From: Rugamonas sp. A1-17
GTDB lineage: Bacteria > Pseudomonadota > Gammaproteobacteria > Burkholderiales > Burkholderiaceae_D
Reading direction: 5' to 3'
Assembly (NCBI GenBank): GCA_025548565.1
Contig: JAJLPB010000006.1
Location: 341,910 to 405,909, forward strand
Length of the DNA stretch: 64,000 nucleotides
Part shown: positions 8,839 to 18,031 of the stretch, one piece after another
Layout of the letters: the number at the start of each line of letters is the position of its first letter
How positions within the stretch are numbered: position 1 is the first letter of the stretch
Notes under the pieces: generated by a model
What the model was told of the DNA's origin: nothing
What the model saw: the letters and a program-made list of their open reading frames with translations, nothing else
Database searches by the model: none
Made by a program: the position numbers and the translations under genes

Positions 8839-10211
8839 CGATGCATAGTCGCTCGCTGTTCAAGCGCCTGCTGTTCGGCTTCATCGCGGTGATGATGCTG
8901 ATCTGGCTGGCGAACCTGGCGCTGGATGTCTACGAGACCCGCACCAGCAAGCGCCGCGACATGCAGCGCGAGCTGCGCGCCAGCGCCTTGCGCATCATCG
9001 TGCTGATGCAAACCATCGGTGAAAGGCCGCCCGGGCAAATCCAGCCCCTGGTACGCAAGATGGAACAGCTGCACTACGCCCTGTACACGGAACTGGGCTG
9101 GTACATCCCGGCGCTGCAAACGCAGGTCTGGCGGCACGGGCAACTGGTCTATGCCTCGCCGGATGCCAGCCTGCCGCCCACCGATGCCGCCGCCGGCCCG
9201 TACCGGCAGCCGCTCAGGGATGGCTGGGTGGTCTCGGTGGAAGACGATCCCGCCACCGGCGTCACGGTGCGCATGGCGACCGAGGTGATAGGCGAATGGA
9301 TGCTGCAGGTGTCGAGCATCGGCTATTACTTCGCGCCGCTGTTGTTCAGCATACCGTTCCTGCTGTTGCCGGCGTGGTTCATCATCCGTGTCGGCTTGCG
9401 GCCCCTGAAGTCCATCGTCGGCGAGATCGAGGAGCGTTCGGCCACCGATTTGTCGCCGCTGGCGCCGTCGCCATACCTGGAGTTGTCGCCGCTGGTCGGC
9501 TCGGTGAACCGCCTGATGGAGCGCCTGACCGAGAGGCTGGAGCGCGAGCAGGAGTTCCTGGTCGACGCCGCGCATGAACTCAAGACGCCGCTCTCCATCA
9601 TCCAGATCAATGCCGACACGCTGGCCACCACGCGCACCGCGCAGCGCGTCGAGGAGGCCGGGCAGGGCTTGCGTACCGGCGTACAGCGCGCCACGCATAC
9701 GGTGCATCAGTTGCTGGCTTTGGCCCGTTCGGGCGGCGATCGCGATCACGCCAGCCTGGTGCCGCGCGACCTGGTCGAACTGGTGGCGGACCGTTTGGCG
9801 CTGGCCGGCCAGATCGCCGCCACGCGCCACGTAGAAATCGAACTGCAGGCGCCGGAGCGCTGCATCCTGCCGATGCACCTGGAAAGCATGGCGTCGCTGA
9901 TCGATAACCTGGTCAGCAACGCCGTCAAGTATTCGCCGGAAGGCGGGCGCGTGACGGTTTGCATCATGGAGGCCAACGGCCGCGTGGACTTCTCGGTGGC
10001 CGACCAGGGACCAGGCATCGCGCCGGAGATGCAGCGCAAGGTGTTCGAACGCTTCTTCCGGCTGCCCGACCAGGACCAGGCGGGCAGCGGTCTTGGTCTG
10101 GCGATCGCCGAGCGAGCCGCCGCGCGCAACCAGGGCCGCATCCTGCTGGTGAATCGCGACCAGGGACCGGGGCTGGTGGTGAGGGTGAGCTTTACGCAAA
10201 ACCCGGCCTGA
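8835..10211 (+). CDS. Sensor histidine kinase of the QseC/TctE type
   Basis: A 458-residue membrane sensor kinase, partner of the regulator it overlaps. It has an N-terminal membrane helix (LFGFIAVMMLIWLANLAL), a periplasmic sensor region of about 130 residues, a second helix near residue 170 and a HAMP-like linker. The H-box (DAAHELKTPLS) places the phosphoacceptor at His247. The N-box (DNLVSNAVKYSPEGG), the DQGPGIAPE G1 box and GSGLGLAI G2 box complete an intact ATP-binding domain. The signal is unknown. It autophosphorylates and transfers phosphate to the preceding response regulator. Confidence 0.93.
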   Translation: MTMHSRSLFKRLLFGFIAVMMLIWLANLALDVYETRTSKRRDMQRELRASALRIIVLMQTIGERPPGQIQPLVRKMEQLHYALYTELGWYIPALQTQVWRHGQLVYASPDASLPPTDAAAGPYRQPLRDGWVVSVEDDPATGVTVRMATEVIGEWMLQVSSIGYYFAPLLFSIPFLLLPAWFIIRVGLRPLKSIVGEIEERSATDLSPLAPSPYLELSPLVGSVNRLMERLTERLEREQEFLVDAAHELKTPLSIIQINADTLATTRTAQRVEEAGQGLRTGVQRATHTVHQLLALARSGGDRDHASLVPRDLVELVADRLALAGQIAATRHVEIELQAPERCILPMHLESMASLIDNLVSNAVKYSPEGGRVTVCIMEANGRVDFSVADQGPGIAPEMQRKVFERFFRLPDQDQAGSGLGLAIAERAAARNQGRILLVNRDQGPGLVVRVSFTQNPA

Positions 10212-10262
10212 GCGTGTCAAATTTGCCATATAATCTGGCCGCTGAAACTCTCATACGCCGCC

Positions 10263-11657
10263 ATGAATTATCTGACCCGCTTTCGCCCGCTGATCCTCGC
10301 TGTGCCGCTGCTGCTGGCCGGCTGCCAGTCCACGATGCAGCGCATCGCCGATTGCAAGGTCGGCGACTGGAACGCCATCGGCCATAAGGACGGCCTGCAG
10401 GGCGAACCGGCCAACTACGCGGAGCGCAAGGTCTTCTGCGACGATCACGCCGACGCCAAACAGCCCGCCACCAATGGCGCGGAGGCGCAATACACGGCCG
10501 GCTGGGCGCAAGGGAACTGGGACTTGTGGTCGCAGTTTGGCAAGGTCGATGGCGGAAACGGACAGCAACCGCAATTTGATGCCCACGCGGCCAGCGAAGA
10601 AGTCCGCAAGCATAATACGCCGCTCAACCGCCCGGCCTACGACGCCGGTTGGGCCATCGGCAATTCCGAATACTGGCGAGGGCTGGGCAAGCGCGCCGGC
10701 ACCGACGGCCAGCCACTGGCCGCGCAAAAGGATGCCGCGCGCGCCAAGGCCGCAGCCACGCAGCTGCGCTTCGACGAAGCCGCATACTCCGACGGCTGGC
10801 AGATCGGCAACCGCACCTTCTGGCAGGACGCCGGCTACACCGACGCGCGCAACGGCACGCCGGACAGCGCCTTCCGCGACCGAGCCGCCGCCGCCCGCGG
10901 CGCCGGCGTGCAGGTACAGGAGGAGGCCTACCGCGCCGCATGGAACGGCGAGATCGTCAACTACTGGCGCAACCTCGGCACACAGGATGCCGTCAGCGGC
11001 AAAGACTTCGCCCTGCGCAGCAAGGAGGCGCGCGCCAAGGGGCTGAAGATTTTCGAGTCCGACTACCGCCAGGCTTGGGAGACGCGGCTTGCCGCCTACT
11101 GGAGCCAGGCCGGCGCCGACGATGGCTATGGCAAGCCGTTCATGCTGGACGAACGCATCGCCAATGCGGGCCGCGATGGCGTGTTCGTCACCGCCAAAAC
11201 CCGCGACCAATACACTGCTGCATGGGAAGAGCAGAACGCCAGGTACTGCCAACCGGAGAACGCCTTTGAACGCGGGCGCACCAACATCGGCATGATGGTC
11301 GAGGTCTGCCGCGTCGAGATGCGCAACCAGTTAAAACACGCCTACGTGAGCGGCCAGGATTTCGAGATCGCGGCCGCCAAACAGCGGCAGGCAGTCGACG
11401 ATGCCAATGAAGTAGCGAACCGCTTGAGTGATGCCCGCCATCGGCTGGCCAGGCTGGAACGCGAGATCCGCTCGAATCAAGAGGCGAAGGACCGCGTGGT
11501 CAACGACGAGACCAGGAAGCAGGACGCCCGCCGTGAACAGGAGCGCCGCGATCTGTACGACTACATTCCGCGCCTCGAACGCCAGCTCGATGACGCCCGC
11601 CGCTGGGTGGAACGTCATGAGCAGCAAATGCAGCGCTTGCGCCGCGAGATCTACTGA
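10263..11657 (+). CDS. DUF2799-type repeat lipoprotein with C-terminal coiled coil
   Basis: A 464-residue lipoprotein: a hydrophobic N-terminus ends in the lipobox LLAGC (Cys21). The body carries six copies of an approximately 48-residue repeat whose anchor is Tyr-x3-Trp, at residues 77, 126, 175, 223, 268 and 317, with consensus YxxGWxxGNxxYW...G..DG. The last 95 residues are charged and heptad-like, suggesting a coiled coil. DUF2799 proteins are small envelope lipoproteins of unknown function; this one looks like a repeat-expanded version. A TATAAT element at 10229-10234 lies about 30 bases upstream of the start. It is single and convergent with the protease gene. Cell-envelope location is likely; role unknown. 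Confidence 0.75.
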   Translation: MNYLTRFRPLILAVPLLLAGCQSTMQRIADCKVGDWNAIGHKDGLQGEPANYAERKVFCDDHADAKQPATNGAEAQYTAGWAQGNWDLWSQFGKVDGGNGQQPQFDAHAASEEVRKHNTPLNRPAYDAGWAIGNSEYWRGLGKRAGTDGQPLAAQKDAARAKAAATQLRFDEAAYSDGWQIGNRTFWQDAGYTDARNGTPDSAFRDRAAAARGAGVQVQEEAYRAAWNGEIVNYWRNLGTQDAVSGKDFALRSKEARAKGLKIFESDYRQAWETRLAAYWSQAGADDGYGKPFMLDERIANAGRDGVFVTAKTRDQYTAAWEEQNARYCQPENAFERGRTNIGMMVEVCRVEMRNQLKHAYVSGQDFEIAAAKQRQAVDDANEVANRLSDARHRLARLEREIRSNQEAKDRVVNDETRKQDARREQERRDLYDYIPRLERQLDDARRWVERHEQQMQRLRREIY

Positions 11658-11663
11658 CCGCCG

Positions 11664-13340
11664 TCAGAACCCGCCGCTGGAGGTGACGAAGGACGCGAAG
11701 CTACCGACATTCAGGCTGCCGAAGCCGGTCGTGTAGTCCCAGCCTTTCGCGGCGGTGTAGCCGCCGTTGGTGCCGGAGATGACGTCATGGAAAAGCGCGG
11801 TCTGCGCCACGCCGTATTTGTACAGGGCGGGAGCGGGGAAGGCCAGCCGGTTGCCATTGGCGGACTGTATCCGCGCCCAGAAGCCGGCGAAGATAGGCGC
11901 GGCCAGGCTGGTGCCGCCGTACTGCACATACTTGCCTTTGACGAGCGTGATCGCGCCGGTCGACGGATCGCCGGCGAAGGAGATGTCCGGCACGCCCCGG
12001 CGGGTGGAGGTGCCCAGCACCTTGGACGCCAGTTGCCAGCTCGGCGCGGCTTCGATCAGACTCACGCCGCCGCCCGTGCCTCCGCCGGTGGCGCAGGTGC
12101 TGTAGTTGGTGCATGCCCAAACGGTTTCGCCGGTCCATGTGCCGGTGGTGCTGGTGGAGACCGACGTGCCGCCGACCGCGATCACATACGGGGAGACGGC
12201 GGGATAGCTTTGTGCGCTGGTCTTTCCTCCGCACTCGTAGGAACCGGCATCCCCGGTGGCGACGACAAAGGTCTGGCCTTGCGCCACGGCGGCGAGGAAG
12301 ATCTGGTCGTCGGTGGCCTGTGTGCCGCTCAGGCGGGCGTTGGATTCGCACTCGCCCAGCGACACGTTGATCACCTTGGCGACGTTGGCGGCGACGGCCG
12401 TGTTATAGGCCGCCGTCAGATCAGCTTCGGACAGTGAGCTCGCCGCATAAAACACCATGGACTTGACGGCCCCCCCAGCTGCACCAAGCGCGTTCTGGCT
12501 GTCGATATTCCATTCCGCCGTATTGTCCGTGGTGCTGGTCGCGGTCACACGCCGGGTCGCGCTGGCGACGTTCACCACGCTGACCACTGGCTGCGCGTAG
12601 CCGGCGGTGCGGGCGAAGCTGCTCAGATCCGCCAAGGTCTGCGTCATGCTGCCGGCGGTGATGATGCCGATGGTGGTCTTGGCAGCGGTGGGCAGGGCGG
12701 TGGCGTTGTAGATCGCCGGCCAGGCCGTCGGGCTGTGGCCCACCTTGCCGGCGGTGGCGTAGACCGATGCCTGCGCCTCCACCTGCGCGGTGTGCGCCAG
12801 ATGCACGGTTTGAAGGCCATGCACGCCGAGCACGATGCCGCTCAATGCGCTGGGCACCACCGGATCGTTGGTGTTGGCGTACGCCGTGCGCTCGCCTTTG
12901 GAGAAGTGGCGCATCTGGACATTGAAGGCCGAGCGCGCAGTGCCCACCGAACCATCGGCGCTCACCAGCAAGTTGTTTGGACTGATCTCGATGTTGACGA
13001 AGCCACTCTGACTCAGGTGCTTGACCACGGCGGCGACATCGGCCGCCGTCGGCGCGTATCGCGACAGGAATTGTTCGCTGGTCAGCGGGGTCGCGGTCTG
13101 GCCTGACATCAGGCTGGCGGCAAAGGCTTCCAGCTGTTCGCGGTTGCGCAGCTGGAGCGAGACCGCGACGTGCAGCGTATCGCCGGACCGCATCTCCGCG
13201 CCGGGCGTGAAATCGCTGGCGTCGGGCGCGTGGGAGTGCGTGGCGCGCCAGTTCTGCGGCTGCGCATGAACGGGCAAGGCCAGCGACAACGCCAGGCCAC
13301 AGGCCGAGGCAAAAGAAATGGGGCGTAGGGTAGTGTGCAT
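11664..13340 (-). CDS. Secreted S53-family (sedolisin/kumamolisin) protease
   Basis: A 558-residue secreted serine-carboxyl peptidase. A signal peptide is followed by the pro-kumamolisin activation domain (about residues 40-190) with LTSEQFLSRYAPT. The catalytic domain shows the sedolisin arrangement: Glu276 and Asp280 in AEWNIDSQ, the oxyanion Asp364 in VATGDAG, and nucleophile Ser478 in GGTSLAAP. The C-terminal GWDYTTGFGSLN segment is the usual calcium-binding end. Family members are acid-active endopeptidases that autoprocess. All key residues are intact, so it is expected to be active. It stands alone, convergent with the lipoprotein gene and divergent from the ECF sigma factor gene. Confidence 0.92.
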   Translation of the reverse strand: MHTTLRPISFASACGLALSLALPVHAQPQNWRATHSHAPDASDFTPGAEMRSGDTLHVAVSLQLRNREQLEAFAASLMSGQTATPLTSEQFLSRYAPTAADVAAVVKHLSQSGFVNIEISPNNLLVSADGSVGTARSAFNVQMRHFSKGERTAYANTNDPVVPSALSGIVLGVHGLQTVHLAHTAQVEAQASVYATAGKVGHSPTAWPAIYNATALPTAAKTTIGIITAGSMTQTLADLSSFARTAGYAQPVVSVVNVASATRRVTATSTTDNTAEWNIDSQNALGAAGGAVKSMVFYAASSLSEADLTAAYNTAVAANVAKVINVSLGECESNARLSGTQATDDQIFLAAVAQGQTFVVATGDAGSYECGGKTSAQSYPAVSPYVIAVGGTSVSTSTTGTWTGETVWACTNYSTCATGGGTGGGVSLIEAAPSWQLASKVLGTSTRRGVPDISFAGDPSTGAITLVKGKYVQYGGTSLAAPIFAGFWARIQSANGNRLAFPAPALYKYGVAQTALFHDVISGTNGGYTAAKGWDYTTGFGSLNVGSFASFVTSSGGF

Positions 13341-13508
13341 GTCGTGCTCCTGAGCTTTAGCAGATAAAGTTTATCGCAGGAAATATCTCTTGCGGCGAAA
13401 TTTACACGTCTTTACAGCCCCGGTTGCGGGAAAGCCTTTGTGGCTTGGCAATATTTGGTAACAATACGTGGATTTCCGGGCGGGGGGAGCCTGCGTTATC
13501 ATTGCGCC

Positions 13509-14093
13509 ATGTCCGCGCCACGATCCGATGAAATGCTCATGCTCAGCTATCGCAATGGCGATCTGGCGGCGTTCGAGGAACTGTACCGGCGCCACAGCCA
13601 GGGGCTGTATCTGTTCCTGGCATGGCGCTCGCCGCGCCGCGAATGGGTCAACGACATCATGCAGGATAGCTGGGCCAATCTGCACCAGGCACGCGCGCGC
13701 TACGAACCGGGCGCCAGCTTCCGCACCTATCTTTTCCAGATCGCGCGCAACCGGCTGATCGACTTGATACGCCTGAACGAGCGTGTGCTGCTGGCCAGCG
13801 ACGGCGGCGAGGAGGGCTGGTTCGAGGGCGTTGCCGATGGCGCGCACGATAGCCTGGCGCCCGACGGCCAATTGGAACGCAAGCAGCAGACCAGCCGATT
13901 GCATGCGATGATACGTCTGCTGCCGGTCGATCAGCGCGAGGTGCTGGTGCTCCAGCAGTTCAACGGCATGAGCCTGGAGGAAATCGCGGAACTGGTGGCG
14001 GCGCCGGTGGAGACGGTGAAGAGCCGCCTGCGTTACGCGATGCGCAGGTTGCGGCAGGAACTGGTGCCGGCTGCCGAAGAGGCGAGAGCATGA
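13509..14093 (+). CDS. ECF-type RNA polymerase sigma factor
   Basis: A 194-residue sigma-70 family protein with only regions 2 and 4. I place the start at the ATG at 13509, because the upstream extension has no homology-like sequence. Region 2 shows DEMLMLSYRNGDLAAFEELY and the DxxQDxW-like motif (DIMQDSWANL). Region 4 has LPVDQREVLVLQQFNGMSLEEIAEL and VETVKSRLRYAMRRLR. It overlaps the next gene by four bases (ATGA), the usual organisation for sigma factor and anti-sigma factor. Its regulon and its trigger cannot be read here. Confidence 0.92.
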   Translation: MSAPRSDEMLMLSYRNGDLAAFEELYRRHSQGLYLFLAWRSPRREWVNDIMQDSWANLHQARARYEPGASFRTYLFQIARNRLIDLIRLNERVLLASDGGEEGWFEGVADGAHDSLAPDGQLERKQQTSRLHAMIRLLPVDQREVLVLQQFNGMSLEEIAELVAAPVETVKSRLRYAMRRLRQELVPAAEEARA

Positions 14094-14989
14094 ATCCACA
14101 CGATCACACTGAAGACGCGGAGTTCGAAGATTTCCTCAAAGGCGAGGGGGACGTGGCGCGCCGGCTGCACGACGTGCCGCAACCGCAGCCGCCGGATGCT
14201 TTGTCCGCCGCCATCCTGGCGCGTGCGGCTGCCGACATGCGCGGCGGCGCTGAATCGGCAAACGATGCGCTGCACGATGCCGTGCCGGCCGCGCCGCCGG
14301 CCCGCCACTACCTGCGGCGCGCGCGCGTTCCGCTTGGATTGGCGGCCAGCGCGGTGTTTGCCTTGTTTGCTGTGCGCGCGCTGATGCCGCAAGCGGTTGC
14401 ACCGGTGGCCAAGGAGCCTGTGGTCGTGGCGGCGGCTCCTGTCGCGGAAGCGCCGCCGCCAGCTATTGAAATCGAATCGGCGCCGGCGCCGAAAGCTGTT
14501 CAGCACAAGCGCTCCGCGACGCGACCCGCGCCGCCCGTGGACATCGCAGCCGCTGCGGCGGACACCGAAATTGCCGCAGCACCGGCATTCGCCGCGCCAT
14601 CGATCGCGCCGTCGATATCGGCCGCGCCACCAGTCATGGCTACGCCATCGGCCAAGCGGTCCGCCGTGCTCGCGGCACGAGAGGAATCCAAACAGCTGGT
14701 CCTGCAACCGGAACCTGGCGCCGAACTCCCATTGCTGGCGGCACCGGCGCCGCTTGCGCGCATGCGGGCACCGGTGATGGCTGATGCCGCATCCAAGCCA
14801 CGGCCGATGAGTTATTTTGGCGCGGCAGCGGAGGACTCGCCAGCGCCTGAGTGGCTTGATCGCATCGCCGAAATGCTGAAAGCCGGCCAGACGAAAGAAG
14901 CGCATGCGGAATGGCTGAAATTCCGCATGCGCTACCCGGATACCGAAGTGCCGCCTGAACTTCAGCGGCAACTCCAGGCGATCAATTAA
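14090..14989 (+). CDS. Probable anti-sigma factor, membrane-anchored, Ala/Pro-rich
   Basis: A 299-residue protein translationally coupled to the ECF sigma factor. An acidic/polar cytoplasmic N-terminus of about 75 residues is followed by basic residues and one membrane helix (PLGLAASAVFALFAVRAL). After the helix comes a long, low-complexity Ala/Pro/Val region of about 130 residues, expected in the periplasm, and a short C-terminal alpha-helical tail with an EWLKFRMRYPD motif. No zinc-binding HxxxCxxC is seen, so it would not be a ZAS-type factor. Anti-sigma function is inferred from position and topology. The 3' end contains a perfect inverted repeat (14899-14933) and overlaps the convergent VIT gene by eight bases. 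Confidence 0.7.
   Translation: MNPHDHTEDAEFEDFLKGEGDVARRLHDVPQPQPPDALSAAILARAAADMRGGAESANDALHDAVPAAPPARHYLRRARVPLGLAASAVFALFAVRALMPQAVAPVAKEPVVVAAAPVAEAPPPAIEIESAPAPKAVQHKRSATRPAPPVDIAAAAADTEIAAAPAFAAPSIAPSISAAPPVMATPSAKRSAVLAAREESKQLVLQPEPGAELPLLAAPAPLARMRAPVMADAASKPRPMSYFGAAAEDSPAPEWLDRIAEMLKAGQTKEAHAEWLKFRMRYPDTEVPPELQRQLQAIN
14899..14933. repeat. Perfect 14-bp inverted repeat inside coding sequence
   Basis: AGCGCATGCGGAAT at 14899-14912 is repeated in reverse complement at 14920-14933 around a 7-base loop. It sits about 55 bases before the stop of the putative anti-sigma gene and encodes AHAEWLKFRMR. Such a long perfect stem in a coding region is unusual and would form a strong mRNA hairpin near two convergent gene ends. 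A T-tract is lacking, so it is not a canonical terminator. Confidence 0.7.
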
Positions 14990-17867
14990 CGTCGAACTCT
15001 CCCACTAGCACGGTGCTGCCGGTATCGCGCAAACGTAGCGTGACCATCTGGTCGCGCTGTTTCGCCGTGCCGAAGCCGGTGCTGAGGCGCAGCTGCACAG
15101 TCGTCGCGCCAGCCACGATCTGCTGGCGGCTGCCAAAGGAGTTAACCTCCACCCGATACTTGCCCGGCTTGGCCACCCGCAGCGAGAACTCCTCCGGCCC
15201 GTAGCCGCCGGTGAAGTCGCGCGACATGCGCCCGCCCTGGTATGTGTAGCGGTTGCCGTAGTAGCACTTCTCTCCGTTTGGATCGGTGACCCACAAATCG
15301 ATGTCGGTGTTGTCGGCGTCCCAGGTCAGCACGGCCCGCAAAGCCAGCGGCAGGTTGCGCAGCAGGCGCGGATCGACGCGGCTGGTGTCCGGCTTGACGG
15401 CAGCCTTGGCGACAATCGCGTTCAGCTCCGTCAGCGTCACCAGCTCGATTTCGGCAAAGCGGCCATCCCACGGACGGTTCAGTACTTCCGAAAGCTGGTC
15501 CACCGCCGGTTGCACCTGTCCGGCGGCCGCATAAGCGAGGCCCAGGTCGCGGTACGACTGCGGCTCTTCTTCGGCCAGCAGCAGCACCTGCTTGAACACG
15601 GGGATCGCCAGCGCCGGCTCGCCCGCCTGCAGCAGCCGGTAGCCGAGTATCCGCGATACCTGACGGTTTTCCAGATTCATCTCCGCCAGGTTGGACAGCA
15701 CGCGCAAGGCCAGGTCGCGCTGGCCCAGTTCGAGCAGCATGTCGGCACTGTCGAGGAAGAAGGCGCTGCTGTTGGCGTAGTTCGGCTTCTCGTCGAGGTA
15801 AATGGCATACAAGTCGCCGGCCTTTGCGGCCTTCATGCGGGCACGATAGGGTTCATCGGGCGACCATTTCTTGAGCTGGATGCCGGCGTTCGGCGTCTCG
15901 TCGCCGGATGGCGCAAACGCTTTGGCGACGCGCTCCGCGTTGCGCGCTTCAGCGCGGCCGTATGCCAGCGGCGCCGGCGCCCGTCTTTGCGGTTCCGATG
16001 GGGCCATTGAGGCCACCGCGGCCGGCATCATACGAGGCTCGAACTCCATCGCGCCATCGGCGTCCTTCTTGAATTCGATATGCCGGGGCGGCGCCGATTT
16101 CGGATAGGTTTTTGCCCACCACGCCACCTTCTGCTCGAACTCCTGCACGACCTGGTCGCTGTGTTGTGCGGCGATGCGGCGCCGCTGCGTCCAGCGATTC
16201 TCTTTGAGCCTGGCGTAGGCTTCCTTGTAGGCTGCGGGCGGTTCGATGTCGTAGCGCAGATAGTCTTCCAACCGGTCCAGCACCAGCAGCGAGGTCTCGC
16301 GCGTGGGGATGCCGAAACGCTGGCCGATACGCCGGATCTCTCCGCGTTTCAGATCGTAGTCCGCTTCCAGCGCATGCAGGCGGTAGCTGGCCCACATGCC
16401 GGCGGCCAGTGGGTGATACGGCGCCGTGGCGCTGACCGGTACAGTGATTGCACGGCTCTTGCCCTGCTGCGTCAAGGTCAGCGTCAGTTCCGCGTTGGGC
16501 TGCGTCAGGCGCCCGGCGATGCGCAATACACCGTCCTGCGGCTCACGTGCTTCAACCGAGATATCCTTGGCACCGCTGGCGGTGACGTCGCTCAATTGCA
16601 GCTCGTCGGCCAGTAGTGCTTGCGCGGCCTGCGCTGGCTGGCTCGCCTGCAGTTGCACCAGCCGGCCGCCGTTACGCTCCGCCAGCGCCGACAGACGCGC
16701 GCTGTCCGATACCAGCGCTGAATTCAATGCATACAAACGCTGGCCCTTGGCCAATGTGGGGAAGGGCGCATCTCCATAATTGGACAGCCCATCGCTGACC
16801 AGCAGGTATTCGTTGATGTCCGCTTCCGGCTTCCATGCGCCCAGGGCGCTGGCGCCGTCGTAGGCGGTGGCCGCCAGCGCGGCGCGCAAGCTGGCCCAAT
16901 TGCCGTTGACGACGCGGTATCGCTGGCTGGCCTCGGCCCGGTCGCGCAGGCGGATCAGCCGCACCTCCACATTGCGCACGGACTTGAAGTAGGCGTCCAG
17001 CACTGCCAGTTCGACATCGGTCTGGCGCTGGGCGCCGGAGCCGGAGCTGTCCCACAGCAGTCCAAGCACGGCAGGCGGCACGCGCACCGGATGATTGCTG
17101 TCTCCGGCGACGGCGACCTCGCTGAGGAAGAAGGTCTCGCCGTCGAATTCCTGCACAAAGGTCTGCGGTTCCGTCGCGGCGGCCAGCGTCAGCTCCAGTG
17201 TGCCGTCGGCGCGGAAGGCATTCTTGGTGATACGTGCGCGATAGCCGTCCTGTCGGCGTTCGAACTGTACGCCGCCCAACGCGCCGCGCGCCTGCGGCGG
17301 TGCCATCGCGCCGTGCACATTTAGTTCCAGATCAAATTCTTTAATCCCTTCGCCGTAAGCCAGGGGCAGCCGGTACAGCCGCTGTGCCTCCTGGCGTGGC
17401 AGCGCTTCGGCATATTTGAGCTGCACTGTGCGGGTACCGTGCGGCGGTATCGGGTAGACCCGCAGCTTGAAGTTGTTCCCCTGGGTCGTCTCCAATAGCG
17501 CGGGATCGACGCGGGTTCGTTCAACGGCCTCAAAGATCATGCGGCCCTTGGCTTTTTCGACCGGCACGGCGGGCCGAAGCGCCTCGTCGATATCCAGCGC
17601 GAACGCGGTCACGTGCTGCGCGGGCAGCAGCGGGAACTGCAGTTCGCCTTCCAGCTGCACCGCGTTTGGATTGTAGAACACCATCTCCACGGTGGTCTGG
17701 GCCAGGCCGCCGCTGATCTCCGCGCCGACGCGCAGGCTTTGCAGGCGCACGGGCGTCTGCGCACGTGGGACGATCAGGCGTGGCGGCATGATGGGCGGGA
17801 ACGGCGCGATGGCGTTCGCCGTCAACGACAGGCTCAATAAAATTACTGCTAACAGTGGGCGCAACAT
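14982..17867 (-). CDS. VIT and vWA domain-containing exported protein
   Basis: A 961-residue protein with a signal peptide (MLRPLLAVILLSLSLTANA). The N-terminal third is a vault inter-alpha-trypsin (VIT) domain, recognised by GLAQTTVEMVFYNPN and EGELQFPLLP. The central part is a von Willebrand A-like domain with a DSSGS metal-ion site. A helical TPR-like stretch (about residues 690-800) with LELGQRDLALRVLSNLAE follows. The C-terminal domain resembles DUF2135, with WDADNTDIDLWVTDPNGE. Proteins of this build are thought to mediate protein-protein contacts at the cell surface; no enzymatic activity is expected. It converges on the sigma/anti-sigma pair and overlaps the latter by eight bases. Confidence 0.85.
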   Translation of the reverse strand: MLRPLLAVILLSLSLTANAIAPFPPIMPPRLIVPRAQTPVRLQSLRVGAEISGGLAQTTVEMVFYNPNAVQLEGELQFPLLPAQHVTAFALDIDEALRPAVPVEKAKGRMIFEAVERTRVDPALLETTQGNNFKLRVYPIPPHGTRTVQLKYAEALPRQEAQRLYRLPLAYGEGIKEFDLELNVHGAMAPPQARGALGGVQFERRQDGYRARITKNAFRADGTLELTLAAATEPQTFVQEFDGETFFLSEVAVAGDSNHPVRVPPAVLGLLWDSSGSGAQRQTDVELAVLDAYFKSVRNVEVRLIRLRDRAEASQRYRVVNGNWASLRAALAATAYDGASALGAWKPEADINEYLLVSDGLSNYGDAPFPTLAKGQRLYALNSALVSDSARLSALAERNGGRLVQLQASQPAQAAQALLADELQLSDVTASGAKDISVEAREPQDGVLRIAGRLTQPNAELTLTLTQQGKSRAITVPVSATAPYHPLAAGMWASYRLHALEADYDLKRGEIRRIGQRFGIPTRETSLLVLDRLEDYLRYDIEPPAAYKEAYARLKENRWTQRRRIAAQHSDQVVQEFEQKVAWWAKTYPKSAPPRHIEFKKDADGAMEFEPRMMPAAVASMAPSEPQRRAPAPLAYGRAEARNAERVAKAFAPSGDETPNAGIQLKKWSPDEPYRARMKAAKAGDLYAIYLDEKPNYANSSAFFLDSADMLLELGQRDLALRVLSNLAEMNLENRQVSRILGYRLLQAGEPALAIPVFKQVLLLAEEEPQSYRDLGLAYAAAGQVQPAVDQLSEVLNRPWDGRFAEIELVTLTELNAIVAKAAVKPDTSRVDPRLLRNLPLALRAVLTWDADNTDIDLWVTDPNGEKCYYGNRYTYQGGRMSRDFTGGYGPEEFSLRVAKPGKYRVEVNSFGSRQQIVAGATTVQLRLSTGFGTAKQRDQMVTLRLRDTGSTVLVGEFDVN

Positions 17868-17975
17868 GACATCTCCTTGGCCGGAAAAGCCCGGCGTCCC
17901 ATGTGAAACGGACCAGCAAGGAAAACGGGGTTAAACCGCCAAAAAAAATCGATGCGGCGGCGCAGCAATATTCGA

Positions 17976-18003
17976 TTGCGTTATCTGGATTTGTTGATAT
18001 CAT
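17976..18003 (+). promoter_or_regulatory. Candidate sigma-70 promoter of the acetate operon
   Basis: TTGCGT (17976) and TATCAT (17998) are separated by 16 bases, 29 bases before the phosphate acetyltransferase start. The -10 matches consensus in five of six positions. It lies in the only AT-richer gap upstream of the operon. Confidence 0.4.
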
Positions 18004-18031
18004 TTCCCTGCCTGACCACCAAGGAACCCAG

